Below are positions 10,030 to 19,768 of a stretch of DNA of 48,809 nt, piece by piece. The stretch covers positions 1 to 48,809 of the forward strand of contig DAHWFB010000111.1 in the NCBI GenBank assembly GCA_027326105.1. Reading direction: 5' to 3'. Both the position numbers and the translations under genes were made by a program. The notes under the pieces were generated by a model, which saw only the letters and a program-made list of their open reading frames with translations, had not been told where the DNA came from and ran no database searches. Within the stretch, counting starts at the first letter, position 1, and the number at the start of each line of letters is the position of its first letter. This DNA comes from Acetobacteraceae bacterium. GTDB lineage: Bacteria; Pseudomonadota; Alphaproteobacteria; Acetobacterales; Acetobacteraceae.

Positions 10030-10058
10030 TTGCCAGACGGTGGGCGAGTCCCTATCTT
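10030..10058 (+). promoter_or_regulatory. sigma70-like promoter for the candidate sRNA
   Basis: -35 TTGCCA (10030-10035), 17-bp spacer, -10 TATCTT (10053-10058). Confidence 0.6.
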
Positions 10059-10064
10059 GTGCAT

Positions 10065-10149
10065 CGCAGCAAGGGAGCACAGCTTCCTTCCTGCTTCTTG
10101 GACGTTTCCTCCCTAAACTTGGCGGTGCCTCTGGCACCGCCTTTTTTTT
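10065..10149 (+). ncRNA. candidate trans-acting sRNA, suhB/MmgR (alpha-r8)-like
   Basis: Promoter 7 nt upstream; 5' hairpin AAGGGAGC-ACA-GCTTCCTT (10071-10089); unpaired TTTCCTCCCT (10105-10114); intrinsic terminator with T8; lies on plus strand between two minus-strand genes. Confidence 0.65.
10121..10149 (+). terminator. rho-independent terminator
   Basis: GGCGGTGCC-TCT-GGCACCGCC followed by TTTTTTTT. Confidence 0.93.
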
Positions 10150-10183
10150 GCGCCGCGGTCGCGCGTCCAACGCGAGCGCGCGC

Positions 10184-11053
10184 TCAATCCAGGCCGAGCA
10201 GCCTGGGGGCGGCGCCGGCCAGCGCTCTCGCCACCTCTCCGATCCGCGCCGCAACGCCGTCGAAACCGGGCAACTTCTCGATCCGCCGCTCATCCATATA
10301 GAGGCTGCGGGCGATTTCCAGTTGCAGCACATGCACGCCCCCCTGCGGCCGCCCGTAGGCGCGGGTGATGTAGCCGCCGGCGTAGGGGTCGTTGCGGCGG
10401 ACCGCGAAGCCCGCCGCCCCCGCCAGCCGCTCGGCCGCCGCGGTGATGGTGCGGGCGCAGGAAGTGCCATGGAGGTCGCCGAGCACCACCTCCGCCCCGC
10501 TGCCGGTTCCGTCCGCCGGCATGGAGTGGCAATCGAGCACGAGACAGGCACCGAAACGCTCGAGCCGCTCCCCGATCAGCGCGGCGAGAGCGGCATGGAA
10601 GGGCCGCCAGCACGAGCGCAGCCGCGCCTCCGCCTCGGCGTAGCGAAGCTTGCGCCGGTAGATCGGCTGGCCCGAGGCGACCACCCGGGCGATGGTGCCG
10701 AGCCCGGCGGCCACCCGGGGGCTCGCGGTGTTGGCGTGGGCGGGGAGCGCGTCCTCGAACATCGCAGGGTCGAGTTCGAACGGCTCACGGTTGGCGTCGC
10801 ACCAGGCGCGCGGAAAATGGGCGCGGAGCATCGCCGCCCCGGCGGCGGGCGCGGCGGCGAAGAGTTCGTCCACGAACCCGTCCTCGCTCAGGCGCAGGCT
10901 GTGCGCATCGAGCGCCGCGGCGGCCAGGAACTCGGGCGGATAGGCCCGGCCCGAATGGGCGGACACGAGCACCACCGCTCCCTCCGGCTCGGCTGCCGGC
11001 AGGACCGAGAAAGGCGCCGCGGCCGCCGCCACCGGCACGAAATCGAAGCTCAT
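10184..11053 (-). CDS. N-formylglutamate amidohydrolase family protein
   Basis: VLVSAHSGRAYPPEF...LVLDCHSMP...GGYITRAYGRPQGGVHVLQLEIARSLYMDE. Confidence 0.92.
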   Translation of the reverse strand: MSFDFVPVAAAAAPFSVLPAAEPEGAVVLVSAHSGRAYPPEFLAAAALDAHSLRLSEDGFVDELFAAAPAAGAAMLRAHFPRAWCDANREPFELDPAMFEDALPAHANTASPRVAAGLGTIARVVASGQPIYRRKLRYAEAEARLRSCWRPFHAALAALIGERLERFGACLVLDCHSMPADGTGSGAEVVLGDLHGTSCARTITAAAERLAGAAGFAVRRNDPYAGGYITRAYGRPQGGVHVLQLEIARSLYMDERRIEKLPGFDGVAARIGEVARALAGAAPRLLGLD

Positions 11054-11146
11054 GACCCATTCAAGCGGACCTTCCGCGATCTGTCACGATCTCCCGCCGC
11101 CGCCCTTGCCGCGCCCGTGTGCCGGCGCTAGAAGCGCCGCCATCGT

Positions 11147-11221
11147 GGGCGCGTAGCTCAGCGGGAGAGCACCACCTTGACACGGTGGGGGTCAGAGGTT
11201 CGATCCCTCTCGCGCCCACCA
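11147..11221 (+). tRNA. tRNA-Val (anticodon GAC), CCA encoded
   Basis: GGGCGCG acceptor pairs with CGCGCCC; GTAGCTCAGCGGGAGAGC D-arm; CACCTTGACACGGTG anticodon arm; GGTTCGATCC T-arm; ACCA 3' end. Confidence 0.97.
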
Positions 11222-11296
11222 GCGGCGGAGCGCAGCGCGGGTCAGGCTGGCCCGGTCCCTTCCATCCCCCCCGACACGGCAAACCAAGGACTCTCC

Positions 11297-11938
11297 ATGA
11301 CCATCGAACTTGGGCAGATCGCCCCCGACTTCGAGCAGGACAGCACCATCGGCCGCCTCCGCTTCCACGAGTGGCTGGGCGTAAGCTGGGGGGTGCTGTT
11401 CAGCCATCCCAAGGATTTCACCCCGGTCTGCACCACCGAGCTCGCGACCGTCGCCCGCCTCAAGCCGGAGTGGGACCGTCGCGGGGTGAAGGTGCTCGGG
11501 CTCTCCGTCGATCCCGCCGACAGCCACCGCGACTGGGCCAAGGATATCGAAGAGACCCAGGGCCAGGCGCTGAACTTTCCCGTTCTCGCCGACGCCGACC
11601 GCAGGGTCGCCAATCTCTACGGCATGGTCCATCCCGAGGCCGACCCGGCGGTGACGGTGCGCAGCGTCTTCGTCATCGATCCCGCCAAGAAGGTGCGCCT
11701 GATCATGACCTATCCGCCGAGCCTCGGGCGCAATTTCGACGAGATCCTGCGCGCCGTGGATGGGCTGCAAACCGCCGACCGCTTCAAGGTCGCGACCCCG
11801 GCCAACTGGCGCCCGGGTGAGGCGGCGATCATCGCCCCCAGCCTGTCGGACGAGGAGGCCAGGCTGCGCTTTCCCCAGGGATGGCGGGCGCTGCGCCCCT
11901 ATCTGCGGATGGTCGATCTCGACCGCCCGGCGGGCTGA
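11297..11938 (+). CDS. peroxiredoxin (1-Cys / Prdx6-like)
   Basis: LFSHPKDFTPVCTTELATVARLKPEWDRRGVKVLGLSVD. Confidence 0.93.
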   Translation: MTIELGQIAPDFEQDSTIGRLRFHEWLGVSWGVLFSHPKDFTPVCTTELATVARLKPEWDRRGVKVLGLSVDPADSHRDWAKDIEETQGQALNFPVLADADRRVANLYGMVHPEADPAVTVRSVFVIDPAKKVRLIMTYPPSLGRNFDEILRAVDGLQTADRFKVATPANWRPGEAAIIAPSLSDEEARLRFPQGWRALRPYLRMVDLDRPAG

Positions 11939-11966
11939 CCCGCGGCGGGCCGGCGCCGGGCGGGGC

Positions 11967-12000
11967 CAGGTCAGGTCAGGTCAGGTAAGGTCAGGTCAGG
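11967..12000. repeat. AGGTC pentanucleotide tandem repeat, about 6-7 units, one variant unit
   Basis: CCAGGTCAGGTCAGGTCAGGTAAGGTCAGGTCAGG. Confidence 0.9.
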
Positions 12001-12005
12001 GACGA

Positions 12006-12023
12006 GTGTCATTGAAGCTTCAT
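12006..12023 (+). promoter_or_regulatory. weak candidate Pho box upstream of pstB
   Basis: GTGTCAT-TGAA-GCTTCAT compared with CTGTCAT-N4-CTGTCAT; first half good, second half degenerate; 11-bp periodicity continues with TCATYGAA units. Confidence 0.3.
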
Positions 12024-12141
12024 CGAACCGACAAGTTTCGGTGGCCGATGGCGGCTATTGTGACAGTGTGACAAGGCGGCCGGGGCGGGCGAGGACGATG
12101 ATGGTCGGGGCAGGGCGGCGGGGCTGCGGCTGGGACGGATC

Positions 12142-12966
12142 ATGGACAGCATGAGCACGGCGGACAGCATCAGCACGGCGCTCGCCGCGCCTGCGCCGGC
12201 CGATGCGCGCCTTCCGGCGCGGCTTTCGTTGCGCGCGCTGGATTTCTTCTACGGCGCCACCCACGCGCTCAAGGGCATCAGCTTCGACATCCCCGATCGC
12301 CAGGCGACCGGGCTGATCGGGCCCTCGGGTTGCGGAAAATCGACCGTGCTGCGGGTGCTGAACCGGATGTATGATCTCTATCCCGGCCAGCGCGCGACCG
12401 GCGAGGTGCTGCTCGATGGCGAGAACATTCTCGCGCCGGGAACCGACCGGATGCGGTTGCGCTCGCGCGTCGGCATGGTGTTCCAGCGCCCGACCCCGTT
12501 CCCGATGTCGATCTACGACAACATCGCCTTCGGGGTGAAGCTGCACGAGCGGCTCGGGCGCGCCGCTCTCGAAGAACGGGTGGAGTGGTCGCTCTCCAAG
12601 GCCGCGCTGTGGGAGGAAGTGAAGGACCGGTTGCGCAGCCCGGCGCAGGGACTTTCGGGCGGCCAGCAGCAGCGGTTGTGCATCGCCCGCTCGATCGCTG
12701 TGCGCCCCGAGGTCATCCTGCTCGACGAGGCGACGAGCGCGCTCGACCCGATCAGTGCGCTGCGCATCGAGGAGCTGGTGGACGAACTCAAGCGCGAATT
12801 CACCATCGTGATGGTAACCCACAACATGCAGCAGGCGGCGCGCTGCACCGACCAGGTGGCTTTTCTCTACATGGGCGAGCTGGTGGAGTTCGGTCCGGCG
12901 GCGCAGATCTTCACTGCCCCGCGCGAGAGGCGCACCCAGGAATACATCACCGGCCGCTTCGGCTGA
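12142..12966 (+). CDS. pstB: phosphate ABC transporter ATP-binding protein
   Basis: GPSGCGKST Walker [44 protein letters not shown]-terminus typical of PstB. Confidence 0.95.
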   Translation: MDSMSTADSISTALAAPAPADARLPARLSLRALDFFYGATHALKGISFDIPDRQATGLIGPSGCGKSTVLRVLNRMYDLYPGQRATGEVLLDGENILAPGTDRMRLRSRVGMVFQRPTPFPMSIYDNIAFGVKLHERLGRAALEERVEWSLSKAALWEEVKDRLRSPAQGLSGGQQQRLCIARSIAVRPEVILLDEATSALDPISALRIEELVDELKREFTIVMVTHNMQQAARCTDQVAFLYMGELVEFGPAAQIFTAPRERRTQEYITGRFG

Positions 12967-12979
12967 ACGGGAGGGCGCG

Positions 12980-13693
12980 ATGGCGGAGACCAGCGAGCAC
13001 ATCGTGAAAAGCTTCGAACAGGAGCTCGCTCGCCTGCGTTCGATGCTCGCCACCATGGGCGGCATCGTGGAGAACGAACTCGCACTCGCCGCGCGGGCGA
13101 TCTTCGCCCACGATCTTGCCGCGGCCGATCTCGCGGTCGCCGAGGACCGCAAGGTCGATGCGCTCGAGCGCGAGATCGAGGCCTTCGCGATCCGCGTTCT
13201 GGCGCTGCGCCAGCCGCTCGCCGCCGATCTGCGCGCCGTCGTCGCGGCGCTCAAGATGACCGTCGATATCGAACGGATCGGCGACTACGCGGCCAACGTC
13301 GCCAAGCGCAGCCATGTGCTCGCCGAGGCCGGCCTGCCCCAGGCGATGGGCGGGCTCGCGCATCTGGCGCGCCTGGTGCAGGAGAATCTCAAGCGCGTCA
13401 TCGATGCGGTGGGGGAGAGCGATATCGCCAAGGCGACCGAGGTCTGGCGCTCGGACCAGATGATCGATACCGTCTACAACGGGATCTTCCGTGAACTCGT
13501 CACCTATATGATGGAGGATCCGCGCAACATTACCGCCGCCACGCATCTCCTGTTCATCGCCAAGAACCTCGAGCGCATCGGCGATCATGCCACCAATATC
13601 GCCGAGATCGCTTTCTACGCGGTGACCGGCGAGAGCCTGCCCGATACCCGCCCGAAGGGTGACTCCTCGGCATTCGCCGTGGTTCGTCCGTGA
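12980..13693 (+). CDS. phoU: phosphate signalling complex protein PhoU
   Basis: HIVKSFEQELARLRSMLATMGG...DIERIGDYAANVAKR...NLERIGDHATNIAEI. Confidence 0.96.
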   Translation: MAETSEHIVKSFEQELARLRSMLATMGGIVENELALAARAIFAHDLAAADLAVAEDRKVDALEREIEAFAIRVLALRQPLAADLRAVVAALKMTVDIERIGDYAANVAKRSHVLAEAGLPQAMGGLAHLARLVQENLKRVIDAVGESDIAKATEVWRSDQMIDTVYNGIFRELVTYMMEDPRNITAATHLLFIAKNLERIGDHATNIAEIAFYAVTGESLPDTRPKGDSSAFAVVRP

Positions 13694-14442
13694 GTGTTGC
13701 CGCCCACCGCAAAGGAGCCGCCGCCGTGCCCGAGGGAGTTTCCAGCCTGTTGCGGCCGCTCGTGCTCGTCGTCGAGGACGAGGCCGCGATCTCCACCATG
13801 CTGCGCTACAATCTCGAAAAGCAGGGGTTTCGTGTCGCCGAGGCGGGAGATGGCGAGGCGGCGCTGCGCATGGTCGGTGAATCTCCGCCCGATCTCGTGC
13901 TGCTCGACTGGATGCTGCCGGCGCTTTCCGGTATCGAGGTCTGCCGCCAGTTGCGCCGTCGTCCGGCGACGCACCATCTGCCGATCATCATGCTCACTGC
14001 CCGCGCCGAGGACCAGGACGCGGTGCGCGGGCTCAACACCGGCGCCGACGATTATGTCACCAAGCCGTTCGCGGTCGAGGCGCTGATCGCGCGCATCCAC
14101 GCGCTGCTGCGCCGCTCGCAGACGGTGAGTGCGGGCGGGCCGTTGCAGTTCCATGGCCTCGTGCTCGACGTCGCGGCTCACCGTGTCAGCCGCAACGGCC
14201 GCGCCATCCATCTCGGCCCCACCGAATTCCGTCTGCTCGAATTCTTCCTCCAGCATCCTCGCCGGGTTTTCTCGCGGGAGGAGTTGCTCGACGCGGTCTG
14301 GGGGCGCGAGATCCATGTCGAGCCGCGCACCGTCGATGTCCACATCCGCCGGCTGCGCAAGGCGATCAACGGCGAGGGTGAGCCCGACGTCGTGCGCACG
14401 GTGCGCGCGGCAGGCTACGCGCTCGACGAGGAACATTCCTGA
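13690..14442 (+). CDS. phoB: phosphate regulon response regulator PhoB
   Basis: Receiver domain (VVEDEAAISTML..DLVLLDWMLP..YVTKPF) plus winged helix (LGPTEFRLLEFFLQHPRRVFSREELLDAVWG); overlaps phoU stop. Confidence 0.93.
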   Translation: MSVAAHRKGAAAVPEGVSSLLRPLVLVVEDEAAISTMLRYNLEKQGFRVAEAGDGEAALRMVGESPPDLVLLDWMLPALSGIEVCRQLRRRPATHHLPIIMLTARAEDQDAVRGLNTGADDYVTKPFAVEALIARIHALLRRSQTVSAGGPLQFHGLVLDVAAHRVSRNGRAIHLGPTEFRLLEFFLQHPRRVFSREELLDAVWGREIHVEPRTVDVHIRRLRKAINGEGEPDVVRTVRAAGYALDEEHS

Positions 14443-14469
14443 GCGCGACGCCGCGCTGTTCACCCGGGT

Positions 14470-14805
14470 TCAAATCCGCCAGCCGCGTCCGCGCGCCTCA
14501 CGGGAGGTGCGCCGGATCACCTGCACGAGCAGGGTGAGGGTGGCGGCGAGCAGGGTCGCGGAGAGCAGTGGCAGCGCGACCTCGGTGAGGGTGCCTGCCA
14601 GGTGCATCATGTTGCGGAAGACGACGGTGAGGATCAGCAGGCCGGCGCCGAGGCAGGCGGCACCGACGCCGAGCAGGAACGCGGGCTCCTGCGCGACGCC
14701 ACCCTTCCGGCGCCGCCCGGTCTGCCCCTCGACCCGGATCCAGGCGGCGGCGAGCCCGAGAAAGGCGGTGGCGAGAAACCCGAGCTTGGCGGCGAGCCCT
14801 ACCAT
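14470..14805 (-). CDS. small hypothetical membrane protein
   Basis: 111 aa with several hydrophobic segments; co-directional with COQ9/def. Confidence 0.6.
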   Translation of the reverse strand: MVGLAAKLGFLATAFLGLAAAWIRVEGQTGRRRKGGVAQEPAFLLGVGAACLGAGLLILTVVFRNMMHLAGTLTEVALPLLSATLLAATLTLLVQVIRRTSREARGRGWRI

Positions 14806-14808
14806 CGC

Positions 14809-15444
14809 TCAGCCGGGGCGAAAGCGCGCCGGCCGAACCCTCTCCATCGCGCCGGCGAGCTTGCCGCGCAGCTTGCCGATCCGCCCGATGCCGGCGAGGC
14901 GGCGGTCGAGGAAGGCGAGCGTCGCCTCGTCCTCCGCGCTGCTGTCGCGCAGCCAGTAGAGGAGGGTCGCGGTCCACACCGCGGCGAGGATCGCGCGCTT
15001 GGTGTACCAGGAGAAATCTGCCGAACGGTCGCCCGCCGCGTGCCAGATGGCGTCCACGGTGGCGCCGGTGATGCGCAGCGCGGCGGGGGCATTGGCAGGC
15101 AGTGCCAGCACCGCGAGCGCGCGCCGCACCGCTTCCTTGTAGGGGCGGTTGCGGGCGAGCCGCAGCGCGATCACCGCTCGCACCCGCCGGGTCAGCCCGA
15201 GCCCCGCGAGATCGGCCGCGGCGGTGTCCTCGGCCATCCGCCGGTCGGCCCAGGCGGCGTAGGCGGCGACCATTTCGGTGGCACCGCGGGGGAAAAGCCC
15301 CGCCGCATCATGCGGATCGGCGCCGCGATCGGCGAGCGCGTGGCGCAGGGCGCGGCGCGTCCAGCCGTCGAAGGGCACATGGACCAGGAGCGCCTCGATC
15401 AGCGCCGCCTGCTCGCCCGGCCCCGGGTCTTCCGCCACGCTCAT
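14809..15444 (-). CDS. COQ9 family protein (ubiquinone biosynthesis)
   Basis: [21 protein letters not shown]...[41 protein letters not shown] is diagnostic of COQ9. Confidence 0.93.
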   Translation of the reverse strand: MSVAEDPGPGEQAALIEALLVHVPFDGWTRRALRHALADRGADPHDAAGLFPRGATEMVAAYAAWADRRMAEDTAAADLAGLGLTRRVRAVIALRLARNRPYKEAVRRALAVLALPANAPAALRITGATVDAIWHAAGDRSADFSWYTKRAILAAVWTATLLYWLRDSSAEDEATLAFLDRRLAGIGRIGKLRGKLAGAMERVRPARFRPG

Positions 15445-15989
15445 GCCCGCGCCACCGGGGGCGCGGCGGCCGCCTCCGCCAGTTCCTCGACGAAGCCGAA
15501 GCGGGAGAGATCGGTCATGCGCATGGGGTAGAGGATCCCGTCCAGATGGTCGTTCTCGTGCTGTACCACGACGGCGTGGAAGCCGGACGCGGTGCGCGAG
15601 ACCGGGGTGCCGGTCTCGTCGACCCCCGCATAGTGCACCCGGGCGTGGCGCGGCACCACCCCGCGCAGCCCGGGGATGGAAAGGCAGCCCTCCCAGCCCG
15701 CCGCGGTCTCCTCGCCGAGGGGCGTGAGCACCGGGTTGATCAGCGCGCCCGCCGCCAGTTCCCCGTCCTCCCCGCCGGCCCCGGCGCGTGCGGGGGGAAT
15801 GCGGAAGACGAAGAGGCGCAAGGGCACGTGCACCTGGGGCGCGGCGAGCCCCACGCCCTTGGCGTCGATCATGGTCTCGATCATGTCGGCGACCAGCCGG
15901 CGGATTTCGGGGGCGGCGGGGTCCGCCACCGGATCGGCCCGGCGGAGCAGCACCGGGTGGCCCATGCGGGCGATCTTGAGCAGCGCCAT
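15441..15989 (-). CDS. def: peptide deformylase
   Basis: [26 protein letters not shown] motifs; ATGA-type overlap with COQ9 gene. Confidence 0.95.
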   Translation of the reverse strand: MALLKIARMGHPVLLRRADPVADPAAPEIRRLVADMIETMIDAKGVGLAAPQVHVPLRLFVFRIPPARAGAGGEDGELAAGALINPVLTPLGEETAAGWEGCLSIPGLRGVVPRHARVHYAGVDETGTPVSRTASGFHAVVVQHENDHLDGILYPMRMTDLSRFGFVEELAEAAAAPPVARA

Positions 15990-16136
15990 GGCGCGAAAAT
16001 AGGGAGAGAAAAGGGCTTTGGCGAGAGCGTGGGCACGTGCTATATCGCCGGCCTCCCGGGATTCGGAGGCGGATCCGGGGGCGGAATGCGCGCCCCGCTA
16101 TCGGCGCGCTGGTGCCATTGCGGAGAGGCAAGCCCG

Positions 16137-16340
16137 GTGCAGGTTCTGGTTCGCGACAACAACGTCGATCAGGCGCTCAAGGCGCTCAAGAAGAAGATGC
16201 AGCGTGAAGGCATCTTCCGCGAAATGAAACTCCGCCGCCACTACGAGAAACCCTCCGAACGCCGCGCCCGCGAGGCCGCCGAGGCCGTCCGCCGCGCCCG
16301 CAAGCTCGAGCGCAAGCGGATCGAGCGCGAAGGCTTCTGA
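16137..16340 (+). CDS. rpsU: 30S ribosomal protein S21 (GTG start)
   Basis: [46 protein letters not shown]. Confidence 0.95.
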   Translation: MQVLVRDNNVDQALKALKKKMQREGIFREMKLRRHYEKPSERRAREAAEAVRRARKLERKRIEREGF

Positions 16341-16451
16341 CCGCTCTCTGCCGCCCGCTCTCATGGCCGCCCGCGCTTCTGCCGCGTTCGGCCGGCACCC
16401 TCTTTTGGCCGTCCGCTTGGCGCCTCACGGCTCGATGGATGCCCGGTCGGT

Positions 16452-18263
<1,812 letters not shown>

Positions 18264-18274
18264 AGGAACAAGCA

Positions 18275-19615
18275 ATGAAGAGACTCACCCGCCTGCGGGC
18301 GTGCGGCCTTTGGAGCACCGCTCTGGCGGCCGGCGCCGCCGTCCTGTTCGCCCATCCTGCGCTGGCGGCGAGCCCGCCGCCCAAACTCAGCCCGGGTGAT
18401 ACCGCCTGGATGCTAACCAGCACCGCGCTGGTGCTGATGATGACCATTCCCGGCCTCGCCCTGTTCTACGCCGGCATGGTGCGCAAGAAGAACGTGTTGG
18501 CGACCATCATGCAGTCCTTCGCCATCACCTGCCTGGTCACGCTGACCTGGTGGTTCGCGGGCTACAGCCTCGCTTTCACCGACGGTGTCGGCGCCTTCAA
18601 GCCCTATATCGGCGATCTCTCGCGCTTCCTGCTCAACGGGATGGGCGCGACCTACGACAAGGCCGGGTTCGAGCTGGCGCCGACCATCCCCGAGTCCGTC
18701 TACATGATGTTCCAGATGACGTTCGCCATCATCACTCCGGCGCTGATCTGCGGTTCCTTCGCCGACCGCATGAAATTCAGCTCGATGTGCGTGTTCATGG
18801 TCGCCTGGTCGCTGCTCATCTACAGCCCGATCGCGCACTGGGTGTGGAGCGCGACGGGCTGGGAAGGAGCGCTCGGGGTCGAGGACTATGCCGGCGGCAC
18901 CGTCGTGCACATCAACGCCGGCATCGCGGGTCTGATGTCCGCTCTCGTGCTCGGCAAGCGCGTGGGCTACGGCTCGGAGAACATGTCGCCCTACAACGTC
19001 GCCTATGCGGTGATCGGCGCCGCGCTCTTGTGGGTAGGCTGGTTCGGGTTCAACGCCGGTTCCGCCGTCACTTCCGGCCCGCGCGCCGGCATGGCGATGA
19101 CGGTGACGCAGATCGCCACCGCCGCCGCCGCGATGGGCTGGATGTTCGCGGAGTGGATCACCAAGGGCAAGCCCTCGGTGCTCGGCATCGCCTCGGGTGC
19201 GGTCGCCGGCCTCGTTGCCATCACCCCGGCCTCGGGCTTCGTGCTGCCGACACCTTCGGTGATCATCGGCCTCGTCGCCGGTGTGCTGTGCTACTTCTCC
19301 TCGACTTCGATGAAGCACGCCTTCGGCTACGACGACAGCCTCGATACCTTCGGCGTCCACTGCATCGGCGGCATCATCGGGGCGCTGCTGACCGGTGTCT
19401 TCGCCTACAAGGGCTTCGTCTCCGCGCCCCAGCTTCCCGGCGGGATGGCGCAGTTCGGGCACCAGGTGATCGGGGTGCTGACGGCGCTGATCTACTCCGG
19501 GCTCGGCTCGCTGATCATCCTCAAGGTCATCGATGCCACCATGGGGTTGCGGGTCAACTCCGAGGAGGAGCGCGAGGGTCTCGACATCGCGCTGCACGGC
19601 GAACAGCTCGGCTGA
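18275..19615 (+). CDS. amtB: ammonium transporter AmtB
   Basis: DTAWMLTSTALVLMMTIPGLALFYAGMVRKKNVL...DYAGGTVVHINAGIAGL...FGVHCIGGIIGALLTGVFA. Confidence 0.97.
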   Translation: MKRLTRLRACGLWSTALAAGAAVLFAHPALAASPPPKLSPGDTAWMLTSTALVLMMTIPGLALFYAGMVRKKNVLATIMQSFAITCLVTLTWWFAGYSLAFTDGVGAFKPYIGDLSRFLLNGMGATYDKAGFELAPTIPESVYMMFQMTFAIITPALICGSFADRMKFSSMCVFMVAWSLLIYSPIAHWVWSATGWEGALGVEDYAGGTVVHINAGIAGLMSALVLGKRVGYGSENMSPYNVAYAVIGAALLWVGWFGFNAGSAVTSGPRAGMAMTVTQIATAAAAMGWMFAEWITKGKPSVLGIASGAVAGLVAITPASGFVLPTPSVIIGLVAGVLCYFSSTSMKHAFGYDDSLDTFGVHCIGGIIGALLTGVFAYKGFVSAPQLPGGMAQFGHQVIGVLTALIYSGLGSLIILKVIDATMGLRVNSEEEREGLDIALHGEQLG

Positions 19616-19636
19616 GCCCGCGCTGCGGACACCCAA

Positions 19637-19671
19637 GGGGCGCGCCCGGCCGGGGCGCGCCCCGCATTTTT
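19637..19671 (+). terminator. intrinsic terminator after amtB
   Basis: GGGGCGCGCC-CGGCCGG-GGCGCGCCCC then GCATTTTT. Confidence 0.8.
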
Positions 19672-19768
19672 GGCGGGAGGCAAACTCCAGGTTCCCAGAA
19701 TCAGCCGGTTCGGAGTAGGATTTGAACCGGGACGACAAGCCCGCGCCCGCCCGCGCCAAGGAACCTGC

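Noticed and set aside
12061-12075. TGACAGTGTGACA as a reverse-strand Pho box
   Set aside because: Half-sites are spaced 8 bp rather than the 11 bp expected for PhoB direct repeats
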